Shown piece by piece: positions 1 to 5,010 of a stretch of DNA of 5,010 nt. The position numbers and the translations under genes are program-made. The stretch is from DASTWM01 sp035765855. GTDB taxonomy: Bacteria > Chloroflexota > Chloroflexia > Chloroflexales > Roseiflexaceae. Every line of letters begins with the position of its first letter. Position 1 is the first letter of the stretch. The notes beneath the pieces are model-generated. The model made no database searches, was not told where the DNA came from, and was given only the letters and a program-made list of their open reading frames with translations. Where the stretch lies: NCBI GenBank assembly GCA_035765855.1, contig DASTWM010000396.1, positions 1 through 5,010 on the forward strand. The letters run 5' to 3'.

Positions 1-1060
1 TCCAGCGAAAAAACAAGCCCCAATCGTTCACCGACGCGCTCGGCGTGCTGTCGAACTGCGGCCTGGCCGACAGATTGGTGACGCCAAGCGCCCACTCGAC
101 GTAGCGCACCTCGTACATGCCGCCAAGCTGCGATGCCCGTACCTCGACATGCCAGTTGTTCAACGCGCCGCCCGCCGCATCATACTTGACCAGCCGGTCG
201 ATAATTGGCGTAAAATCATCGTCCAGTTTTTCGGGAAACAGGTGAACCGGCGCGAGCGTGTAGAACAGCGGCGACGGCCCAACAAATGCCGCAACGGTCT
301 GCCCCATGCCAATCCGACCAAGATTGCCCATGGCATCCTCGCCGGAGCGCGTGTGCGCCAGCGACGTGTTCGCATCGTTCGTTCGGTCGAAGTGCGAGAG
401 AAAGCCAACCAGCGCCTTGAAGTTCTGCTGATTGGTGGCGCTTGGCGCAATCTGCCAGCGCAAGGTCGCGACGCTCTGGTCGGCGGGGTTGCCGCTTGGC
501 CCCCAGTAGGCCGTCGAGGCGGTTTTGGTGAAGCGCTGCACAATTTCGGTGCTCTCGCCCTGCGCCTCGAACTCGATTCGGGTGTAACCGTTCAGGCTGC
601 TGTCCGCCGCCTCATCACGATACACGACGTATGCGCCCGCGACCGGCTGCGGCACTATGTAGCGCCCGCCGTTATTGTCAACATCCTCCGAGACGGGCCG
701 TGCGGCGCGGTCAATCGCATAGCCAATCTGATTGCTGAACGGCCCGTCTGAGCCGCGCGGGCGGAAGCGCGCGATGTAGATGCCGTCAGCCAGTTTGCCG
801 CCTGGGGAAACATGGTCAACATCAATTGTGAGCATGCCGTTGCTGACGAAAAACGTTCCCCATGGGCCGCTATGCACCACGCTTTTGCGCAAATCGGTTA
901 CGCCGAGCGGCAGCACAAGCTGATCGTAGTCGAGGTAGCCGGTATAAGGCTGGCCGCCCGCCTGCTCGACGGAAAGCACGAGGCTTCCGCGCGCTGTGAC
1001 CAGCGGCTGCTCGATCTGAACGACAAGCGGGAGTGCAGGAATGCTGGGTACCATGATCAT
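1..1060 (-). CDS. Hypothetical beta-rich protein, partial (3' end beyond left edge)
   Basis: An open frame runs without a stop from the ATG at 1060 to the window edge, giving 353 residues beginning MIMVPSIPALPLVVQIEQPL. I do not recognise the family. Codons are well formed and GC-rich, and the protein has normal composition, so it is very likely real. It contains no cysteine in the visible part and is rich in Gly, Thr, Val, Tyr and Asp with many short alternating hydrophobic segments (for example LADGIYIARFRP at about 90-101, NGGRYIVPQPVAGAYVVY at 130-147, WHVEVRASQLGGMYEVRYVEW at 303-323), suggesting beta-sandwich domains. The N-terminus is not a signal peptide, and an in-frame TGA at 1075-1073 rules out an upstream extension that might add one. 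Two starts compete: ATG 1060 (AAGGTGAG, 11-base spacer) and ATG 1054 (GAGG, 8-base spacer), differing by two residues. Large intracellular structural, particle-like or substrate-binding proteins are possibilities, but nothing in the sequence decides. Confidence 0.8.
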   Translation of the reverse strand, partial: MIMVPSIPALPLVVQIEQPLVTARGSLVLSVEQAGGQPYTGYLDYDQLVLPLGVTDLRKSVVHSGPWGTFFVSNGMLTIDVDHVSPGGKLADGIYIARFRPRGSDGPFSNQIGYAIDRAARPVSEDVDNNGGRYIVPQPVAGAYVVYRDEAADSSLNGYTRIEFEAQGESTEIVQRFTKTASTAYWGPSGNPADQSVATLRWQIAPSATNQQNFKALVGFLSHFDRTNDANTSLAHTRSGEDAMGNLGRIGMGQTVAAFVGPSPLFYTLAPVHLFPEKLDDDFTPIIDRLVKYDAAGGALNNWHVEVRASQLGGMYEVRYVEWALGVTNLSARPQFDSTPSASVNDWGLFFRW

Positions 1061-1069
1061 CGCCTCAAC

Positions 1070-1114
1070 AACTCACCTTATGCACCACATGATACCGCAT
1101 GCGTTAGGTGAGTT
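1070..1114 (-). promoter_or_regulatory. Possible SD-sequestering hairpin in the leader of the left-edge gene
   Basis: The 118-base spacer 1061-1178 contains an inverted repeat: AACTCACCT (1070-1078) and AGGTGAGTT (1106-1114), a perfect 9-bp stem. Inside it, ATGC/GCAT can add 4 more pairs after an asymmetric internal loop. In the minus-strand RNA the 3' arm contains AAGGTGAG (1079-1072), the Shine-Dalgarno-like sequence 11 bases before the ATG at 1060, and the 5' arm is its complement. Folding would therefore hide that SD. A second SD-like GAGG (1066-1063), 8 bases before the ATG at 1054, lies outside the stem. The rest of the spacer (1115-1178) is moderately GC-rich; I see only a weak short hairpin near 1149-1161 and no clear promoter. 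Confidence 0.45.
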
Positions 1115-1178
1115 TCTAACATTCGCTCTGTGCATTGCAGGCGTAGCGCGAGTGGGCAACCCGCGCCACACGCATGCC

Positions 1179-2306
1179 TTATTCGCCAACCACATGCGTT
1201 GCCATGCGATGCAATGGCAACGCGCCACGGGCCGCGTCCGCGTCGGTCGGTAGCGCGGCTTCGTCGGGCTTGTCGGACAGGCCGAACAGGAGCGCGCCCT
1301 GTTCCTGCCAGCGCTGTGCCACCTGCCAGATCTCAGCCGTCAGCACAAGCTCCTCGCGCAGCAGTTCGTCGGGCGGCGCGGCGTCGCCATGCGTACCCAT
1401 GAGCTTCGCTGTTTCGTGGTATTCACGGCGACGAAACGCCTTGAATGGCGTCGGGTCGCCCGCAGCGACAAGCCCGGCAACTTCATGGTGAAAGGCCTGA
1501 ATCTGACTGGAGGGCCATGAGGTCCTGGCGCAGGCCGCTGCTACCTGCGGCAACACATCAGTGAAGCGCGGCAGCCTGCCGACCTGTTCCATCGTGGTGA
1601 AATAATCGAGCGGCAGAATATGCCCGGCAATAATGGCGCAGAGATAGCCAACATAGTCCTGATTATCGGCGGTCAGTGGCTCGAAGCGTCCCTGATTCAG
1701 CAGGCGAAAAATCTGCTCAAACTCGTCCGGCTCGAATGCGTCGCCAAGCACATCCGCCACGCTCGCGGTCAGCGCCCGCAGTCGCGCCGCATCGATCAAG
1801 CGGTCGTTGCGCCCACGCGCGCCGATCAGCGCCTTGTCGAGATCGATCAGCGCCACGGTCGCCTCGTCAACATGAAAATCGTCGCCGTCGAGCGCCGATG
1901 CCCAATCATGGAGCATGCTCCAGCGGTTCGCAAACGTTATGTCATCATCGAATGCCTTCGCCGGTTCATCCGCGCTGTCGCTGCCGATAAACGCGCGCCC
2001 GTCCCAGCCGGTCACGTCCTGGAGCGCCATGAACGCGCCGCCGTCGCTCAGGCGCGTGTCGCCGACCAGCACGAGGCGGCGCAGCGGCACGCCGGGCGCG
2101 CGCAATTGTTGGGCAGCTTCCAGCAGCGCGGCGACCACGCGAGCATGCGCCTCGTCGCCCTTGCGCAGCGGCGTGGTCGCCGGAATGCCAAGCTGCTCTC
2201 GCAGTTCGGAACTGCCCGGCAGCCGTTCGTCGAGCGGTTGCAGGCTGCGGTATGCCAGATTATCGCCGAGCAGATCGTAGATTGTGGCGGTGCCGTAAGT
2301 TTGCAT
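1179..2306 (-). CDS. HAD-like hydrolase family protein (tentative), function unknown
   Basis: A complete 375-residue soluble protein with no signal peptide or membrane segment. Two stretches suggest the haloacid dehalogenase (HAD) fold. VALIDLDKALIGARGRND (residues 151-168) fits motif I, hhhDxDxTL, with D155 and D157 as nucleophile and acid/base and Ala159 where Thr/Val is usual. LVLVGDTRLSDGGAF (78-92) resembles the metal-binding GDxxxD motif IV. In standard HAD enzymes motif IV follows motif I; here it comes about 70 residues before it, so either the fold is permuted or the resemblance is partial. TPFKAFRRREY (286-296) could supply the conserved lysine, and LLFGLSDKPDEA (339-350) is another strongly motif-like block. 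Most of the remainder is predicted helical. The start is the ATG at 2306, with GGAG only 4 bases upstream. The gene ends in TAA and its last codons contain a hairpin. I recall similar proteins in Chloroflexota annotated as HAD hydrolases, from memory only. Substrate unknown. Confidence 0.75.
   Translation of the reverse strand: MQTYGTATIYDLLGDNLAYRSLQPLDERLPGSSELREQLGIPATTPLRKGDEAHARVVAALLEAAQQLRAPGVPLRRLVLVGDTRLSDGGAFMALQDVTGWDGRAFIGSDSADEPAKAFDDDITFANRWSMLHDWASALDGDDFHVDEATVALIDLDKALIGARGRNDRLIDAARLRALTASVADVLGDAFEPDEFEQIFRLLNQGRFEPLTADNQDYVGYLCAIIAGHILPLDYFTTMEQVGRLPRFTDVLPQVAAACARTSWPSSQIQAFHHEVAGLVAAGDPTPFKAFRRREYHETAKLMGTHGDAAPPDELLREELVLTAEIWQVAQRWQEQGALLFGLSDKPDEAALPTDADAARGALPLHRMATHVVGE
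1196..1223 (-). other. Perfect 10-bp stem-loop in the 3' end of the HAD-like gene
   Basis: GCGTTGCCAT (1196-1205) and ATGGCAACGC (1214-1223) are exact reverse complements separated by an 8-base loop. The structure lies within the last coding residues (ALPLHRMAT), ending 14 bases before the TAA at 1181-1179. In the minus-strand RNA it would form a stable, mostly GC-rich hairpin. No T-run follows, so it is not a canonical intrinsic terminator. It could stabilise the 3' end, cause pausing, act as a non-canonical terminator, or simply reflect codon choice. Confidence 0.55.
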
Positions 2307-2317
2307 AGAACTCCATG

Positions 2318-2395
2318 ATGCTTAATGCTTGTTGCTTGAATGTAGCCAACATAGTAGCATTATTCAAGCATTATGTATCAAGCATCAAGCATTAT
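2318..2395. repeat. Inverted arrays of a 7-base unit (CAAGCAT / ATGCTTG)
   Basis: The 89-base gap between the aminotransferase stop and the next start is AT-rich and consists largely of one heptamer. The right arm reads in 7-base steps: CAAGCAT at 2365, TATGTAT at 2372, CAAGCAT at 2379 and CAAGCAT at 2386, with TATCTAT at 2393 running into the aminotransferase stop codon. The 11-mer TCAAGCATTAT is repeated exactly at 2364-2374 and 2385-2395. The left arm carries the reverse complement in the same step: ATGCTTA at 2318, ATGCTTG at 2325 and TTGCTTG at 2332. The arms can pair: TGCTTGAAT (2333-2341) is a perfect 9-base complement of ATTCAAGCA (2362-2370), with a 20-base loop. There is no GC-rich stem or T-tract, so it is not a textbook terminator. 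A weak promoter-like pair on the minus strand (TTGATA at 2381-2376, TACTAT at 2356-2351, 19-base spacer) overlaps it and could serve the downstream gene, but this is speculative. Confidence 0.75.
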
Positions 2396-3484
2396 CTATA
2401 ACAAGCTTGCCAGCCGCCGCACGCCCTCGTCGATTTGTTCGGGCGTCACGGCGCAGAACGGCAGCCGCACGAACTTTTCACCGTTGGGAGCTTTGCCATC
2501 ATCCGGGTCGGCAAAGAACGCCTGGCCGGGCGTCAGGACCAGGCCATGCTCCCTGGCGCGCTCGACCAGATTGGCCGTGTTGGCGCTGTCGGGCAGCATG
2601 ACGCTGACAAAGAAGCCGCCTTCCGGCAGGAATGCCTGCGCGCCGGGCAACTCGCGCTGCACAGCGTCCACCATGGCGCGCCAGCGCGGGCGGTACAATT
2701 CCTTCAGATGCTCGATATTTGGCCCGAGCCAGCCGCGCTTAATGTACTCTGAGACGGCGGCCTGGGTGGGCAGCACTGGCGCGAGGTAGGTGTCCTCGCC
2801 GAGCTTGGTCACAGCGGCGATGAACTCCGCCGGGGCGACCATGTAGCCGACACGCAGGGCCGGAGCCAGCAGCTTGCTGAACGAACTCATGGTGATGATA
2901 TGCTGCGGGTCGATCTCGCGCAAGAGCGGCAGGTCTTCACCCACGTAACGCAGCTTGCGGTACGGCACGTCCTCGATGATCCAGAAGCCGTAGCGATCCG
3001 CCAGTTCAACCACGGCGCGGCGCTTTTCCAATGACATGGTTGCGCCGGTCGGATTCTGGAAGTCGGGAACGAGGTAGATAAACGCTGGCACGTCGCGCTT
3101 GAGTTGCGCTTCCAGCCGCTCGATATTGATGCCATCCTCCTCCAGCGGAATACCGATCACCTTCGCGCCGCGCCGCCGAAAGGTCGTGATCGCGCGGTCG
3201 TAGCTCGGCTGCTCGACCAGCACGGTCGCGCCCGGCTTGATCAGATAGGCTGAGACGAGGTCTTGCAACTGAAGCGAACCGTTTCCCACCATGATCTCTT
3301 TTTCGGAGACGCCGTACTCCTCGGCAAGCTGGCGGCGCAGCGGGAGGTAGCCGGGCTGCTGGCCGTACTGTAACACCACAGCGGTGTCGTCGCTCAAAAC
3401 CGACTCGAAGCAGATGGACAACTCCTCGGCGGGAAACGCCTCGGTGGGCGGCACGCCGCGGGTGAAGACGATTTGGTTGGTCAT
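2396..3484 (-). CDS. PLP-dependent aminotransferase, class I/II (2-aminoadipate/LysN-like)
   Basis: A complete 362-residue fold-type I aminotransferase that transfers an amino group between an amino acid and a 2-oxo acid using pyridoxal phosphate in the cytoplasm. In order along the protein are YGQQPGYLPLR (about residue 40), NGSLQLQDL for phosphate binding (68), the ring-stacking tyrosine in EQPSYDRA (95), FQNPTG with the PLP-contacting Asn (144), the Asp of IIEDVPY (172, with Y175), the Schiff-base lysine in SSFSKLLAPALRVGY (K204, R211), and the substrate-carboxylate arginine in FVRLPF (R340). This set is typical of the LysN/2-aminoadipate and MocR-catalytic-domain branch, but there is no N-terminal GntR-type helix-turn-helix, so it is an enzyme and not a MocR regulator. 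The exact substrate cannot be read from the sequence: 2-aminoadipate, aromatic or branched-chain amino acids are all possible. An upstream in-frame ATG (3553) would add 23 residues unlike the family and overlap the previous gene; the ATG at 3484 has its own SD. Confidence 0.93.
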   Translation of the reverse strand: MTNQIVFTRGVPPTEAFPAEELSICFESVLSDDTAVVLQYGQQPGYLPLRRQLAEEYGVSEKEIMVGNGSLQLQDLVSAYLIKPGATVLVEQPSYDRAITTFRRRGAKVIGIPLEEDGINIERLEAQLKRDVPAFIYLVPDFQNPTGATMSLEKRRAVVELADRYGFWIIEDVPYRKLRYVGEDLPLLREIDPQHIITMSSFSKLLAPALRVGYMVAPAEFIAAVTKLGEDTYLAPVLPTQAAVSEYIKRGWLGPNIEHLKELYRPRWRAMVDAVQRELPGAQAFLPEGGFFVSVMLPDSANTANLVERAREHGLVLTPGQAFFADPDDGKAPNGEKFVRLPFCAVTPEQIDEGVRRLASLL

Positions 3485-3494
3485 GACACATGTT

Positions 3495-3499
3495 CTCCC
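3495..3499 (-). promoter_or_regulatory. Shine-Dalgarno site fixing the aminotransferase start
   Basis: GGGAG on the minus strand lies 10 bases before the ATG at 3484. No comparable site serves the longer possible start at 3553, which also lies inside the preceding gene. This supports the 362-residue form beginning MTNQIVFTRG. Confidence 0.55.
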
Positions 3500-3537
3500 A
3501 TAACGAGATGCTTGAAGCAATACAAACGAGTAGGCCG

Positions 3538-3897
3538 CTAAATCACCAGCCACTCGACAGGGTTAATCCACTCTTCCGCCTCAGTTACTTCCCAGTAAAG
3601 ATACATCAACTCGGCTAATGATCCGAAGGGAACGTTCTTGTGAACTTCAAAAATTCCCCAGTGCTGTCGGCCCTGGGCAAAATGATCAGCAATATGTCCT
3701 GGCATGCTGTCGCGGTTATCAGTGATGAGCGCACGCTGGGTACGTTCAAGATACAGCAGGAGATCCGTATCGGGCGTTCCCAGCGGTGGCGCGTCTTCAT
3801 CACCGACGCGAACTACATCAACTGTCGGATAGTGACGGTTGATTGTCGCCTTTAAGCGGGGAGACAGATTTTCATCAATGAGAAAACGTAACTTCAC
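3538..3897 (-). CDS. DUF5615 family PIN-like protein, probable toxin (ribonuclease)
   Basis: A 119-residue protein of the DUF5615 PIN-like family, related to Mut7-C/PIN nucleases and predicted to be the RNA-cleaving toxin paired with DUF433. The start is GTG at 3897, giving VKLRFLIDENLSPRL, the normal N-terminus of the family. An upstream in-frame ATG at 3972 would add 25 residues encoded inside the DUF433 gene and unlike the family, so I reject it. The putative metal-binding acidic residues are visible: D8 and E9 in FLIDENLSP, D43/D45 in GTPDTDLL, and D60/D63 in LITDNRDSMPGH. The motif order (DEN near the start, PDxD, then TDNRD) is the expected one, so the active site looks intact. The GTG and the DUF433 stop share GTGA, a 4-base overlap that suggests translational coupling. 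GC is about 51%. It ends in TAG, 53 bases before the aminotransferase start. RNase activity is inferred from the family and has not been shown. Confidence 0.85.
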   Translation of the reverse strand: MKLRFLIDENLSPRLKATINRHYPTVDVVRVGDEDAPPLGTPDTDLLLYLERTQRALITDNRDSMPGHIADHFAQGRQHWGIFEVHKNVPFGSLAELMYLYWEVTEAEEWINPVEWLVI

Positions 3898-4250
3898 GCT
3901 GAATGCTCGCTCTGATAGCGCGCCCTGATCTCTTGTACGCGCCGCGTCGCAGGTGAAGGATGAGCCGCCCACTGCTGATAAGCCCGTTCTGCTCGCGCAT
4001 TCACGCGCTCGATATAGGCATGCACATCCGCTTCATTGCGCAAATAATAAGCAATGATGCCGTACACTTGTTCCAGATCAAGACCAGGGAAATCGAGCGC
4101 GATCTGCTCGGGACTGTAGCCTTCTTGATAGCGTTCGACAATATGCTCAAGCCCGATACGATGGCCTTTCACACGAATCATATCTGTTCCAACACTTTCA
4201 AGATAATCTTCCATTGGAAGCGGCCGTATCTCGAGCACTGCTGATGACAT
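3894..4250 (-). CDS. DUF433 domain protein, probable antitoxin
   Basis: A 118-residue protein matching the DUF433 family, small winged-helix-like proteins often encoded next to PIN-like proteins and predicted to be antitoxins that bind DNA and the partner toxin. The core runs from about residue 16 to 82. It contains the strand-like DMIRVKGHRIGLEHIVERY, then the helical segment with YSPEQIALDFPGLDLEQVYGIIAYYLRN, the usual DUF433 signature in which S/T-x-E-x-I-A-x-x-F/Y-P leads into helix-turn-helix-like helices. The charged tail (about residues 83-118) goes beyond the usual core and could be the toxin-binding part (inference). A GTG directly precedes the ATG at 4250; I chose the ATG because GGAGG lies 6 bases upstream of it but only 3 from the GTG. 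Its stop overlaps the start of the next gene by 4 bases. GC is about 51% by hand count, well below its neighbours. If it is an antitoxin, it would be expected to repress its own promoter, but no operator is evident. Confidence 0.85.
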   Translation of the reverse strand: MSSAVLEIRPLPMEDYLESVGTDMIRVKGHRIGLEHIVERYQEGYSPEQIALDFPGLDLEQVYGIIAYYLRNEADVHAYIERVNARAERAYQQWAAHPSPATRRVQEIRARYQSEHSA

Positions 4251-4255
4251 CACTA

Positions 4256-4264
4256 CCCTCCCCT
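4256..4264 (-). promoter_or_regulatory. Strong Shine-Dalgarno site for the DUF433 gene
   Basis: On the minus strand the sequence AGGGGAGGG ends 5 bases before the ATG at 4250 (GGAGG core, 6-base spacer). It decides between the adjacent GTG at 4253 and the ATG at 4250 in favour of the ATG. It is the best ribosome binding site in the window, which fits an antitoxin that must be made in excess of its toxin. Confidence 0.7.
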
Positions 4265-4296
4265 GTTAGACTGCATGCTATTTGTCTTTATTATAG

Positions 4297-5010
4297 TCAT
4301 CGAACAACGCCAGCCGCAACCAGTAACTCAGCATTCAAAATGGCGCCGCCCGCCGCGCCGCGAATGGTGTTGTGCGACAGCACGACCATGCGCAGGTCAA
4401 GCAATGGACATGGCCGCACCCGTCCGACGCTGGCGCTCATGCCGTTGCCAGCGTCGCGGTCGCGGCGCGGCTGGGGCCGGTCGGCCTCGCGGCGGACGAT
4501 GACCGGGCGCTCTGGGGCGCTCGGCAGGCCGCGCACGATCTCCGGCGCGCGGAACGCTTCGAGCGCAGCGATCGCCTCATCAGGTTCCGGCTTGCGGTTG
4601 AAGGCCAGCGACAGCAGCGCTGTGTGGCCGTCGATCACCGGCACGCGCGTGACCTGCGCGCTGATACCGATCTGCGCCTCATTCACGCGCCCGTCGCGCA
4701 CCGTGCCGAGGAGTTTCAGCGGTTCGGTCTCGATCTTGTGCTCCTCGCTGCCATCGCCAATATTCGGCACGATGTTGTCGAGAATGTCGAGCGAAGCGAC
4801 TCCGGGGTAGCCCGCGCCGGAGATCGCCTGCAACGTCGCGGCGTGCATCTGCGTGACGCCGAACGCGTCATGAAGCGGCTTGAGCGCCATGACAATCCCG
4901 ATCGTCGAGCAGTTCGGGTTGGTGACCAGGCAGCCCTTCCAGCCGCGCTCGGCTCGCTGCCGCTCCAGCATGTCAAGGTGGTCGGGGTTCACTTCGGGGA
5001 TGATCAGCGG
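4297..5010 (-). CDS. asd: Aspartate-semialdehyde dehydrogenase, partial (5' end beyond right edge)
   Basis: This enzyme reduces L-aspartyl-4-phosphate to L-aspartate-4-semialdehyde with NADPH. It is the cytoplasmic branch point for lysine, threonine, methionine and (in many bacteria) diaminopimelate synthesis. The visible 237 residues begin in the conserved stretch PLIIPEVNPDHL, so roughly the first 110-120 residues (the NADP-binding Rossmann part) lie outside the window. The catalytic cysteine is in TNPNCSTIG (fragment residue 34), and the catalytic histidine is in RVPVIDGH (residue 129), preceded by the substrate-binding arginine. The C-terminus, with DRDAGNGM and LSHNTIRGAAGGAILNAELL, is typical of the archaeal/fungal-type Asd subfamily rather than the E. 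coli type. It ends in TGA, 46 bases before the DUF433 start, so read-through into the next genes is possible. The part seen shows no frameshift or missing catalytic residue. Local GC is very high (a 60-base sample at 4441-4500 is about 82%). Confidence 0.95.
   Translation of the reverse strand, partial: PLIIPEVNPDHLDMLERQRAERGWKGCLVTNPNCSTIGIVMALKPLHDAFGVTQMHAATLQAISGAGYPGVASLDILDNIVPNIGDGSEEHKIETEPLKLLGTVRDGRVNEAQIGISAQVTRVPVIDGHTALLSLAFNRKPEPDEAIAALEAFRAPEIVRGLPSAPERPVIVRREADRPQPRRDRDAGNGMSASVGRVRPCPLLDLRMVVLSHNTIRGAAGGAILNAELLVAAGVVR

Noticed and set aside
149..751. Plus-strand 200-codon open frame and minus-strand 127-codon frame (160-543) in the left region
   Set aside because: Both are shadows of the continuous minus-strand frame 1060-1. 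Their products are Arg-rich and unlike any family, whereas the long frame has balanced composition.
1149..1161. GTGGG/CCCGC short hairpin as an intrinsic terminator of the HAD-like gene
   Set aside because: The stem is only 5 bp with a 3-base loop and one G-T pair, and there is no T-tract after it on the minus strand.
1097..1177. Repeated GCATGC palindromes in the spacer, considered as operator sites
   Set aside because: GCATGC also occurs within several coding regions of the window (for example near 834, 1913, 3702 and 4018), so it is not specific to the spacer.
1620..2318. Plus-strand open frame of 232 codons opposite the HAD-like gene
   Set aside because: It lies almost entirely antisense to a gene with family-like motifs. 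Its product is Arg/Ala/Gln-rich low-complexity as expected from GC-rich antisense reading, and no SD or recognisable domain is present.
3485..3553. 23-residue N-terminal extension of the aminotransferase
   Set aside because: It overlaps the end of the PIN-like gene, has no SD and does not resemble family N-termini; the ATG at 3484 has GGGAG 10 bases upstream.
3898..3972. 25-residue N-terminal extension of the PIN-like protein
   Set aside because: It would be encoded wholly within the DUF433 gene. The GTG at 3897 gives the standard family N-terminus and the typical 4-base overlap.
4214..4810. Plus-strand open frame of 198 codons opposite asd
   Set aside because: Antisense to a well-conserved asd; the product is Ser/Arg/Pro-rich without domain character.

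Overview
The window is a compact, GC-rich bacterial segment in which all six supported genes lie on the minus strand, so transcription runs from high to low coordinates. The protein types suggest a Chloroflexota (Chloroflexus/Roseiflexus-like) genome: an archaeal/fungal-type aspartate-semialdehyde dehydrogenase, a fold-type I aminotransferase, and a HAD-like protein of a kind I associate with filamentous phototrophic Chloroflexi. This assignment is inference; no rRNA or marker gene is present.

Layout in transcription order. (1) 5010-4297: C-terminal two thirds of asd, cut by the right edge. (2) 4250-3894 and 3897-3538: a DUF433 protein and a DUF5615 PIN-like protein joined by a 4-base GTGA stop/start overlap, a typical antitoxin-toxin arrangement. 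(3) 3484-2396: a complete PLP-dependent aminotransferase. (4) 2395-2307: an AT-rich spacer built from inverted arrays of a 7-base unit. (5) 2306-1179: a 375-residue protein with HAD-like motifs, with a perfect 10-bp hairpin inside its last codons. (6) 1178-1061: a 118-base spacer containing a hairpin whose 3' arm covers a Shine-Dalgarno sequence. (7) 1060-1: the first 353 residues of an unrecognised protein that runs off the left edge. It lies in an open frame with no stop before the window end.

asd and the aminotransferase point to amino acid metabolism. The DUF433/DUF5615 pair sits between them and is clearly less GC-rich (about 51% by hand count, against 62-82% in samples from the flanking genes), so it looks like an acquired module. 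The most interesting items are the putative toxin-antitoxin pair, the possible SD-sequestering RNA hairpin at 1070-1114, the inverted heptad array at 2318-2395, and the unrecognised large protein at the left edge. I see no RNA gene, CRISPR array, transposase or phage integrase. No gene on the plus strand is convincing.
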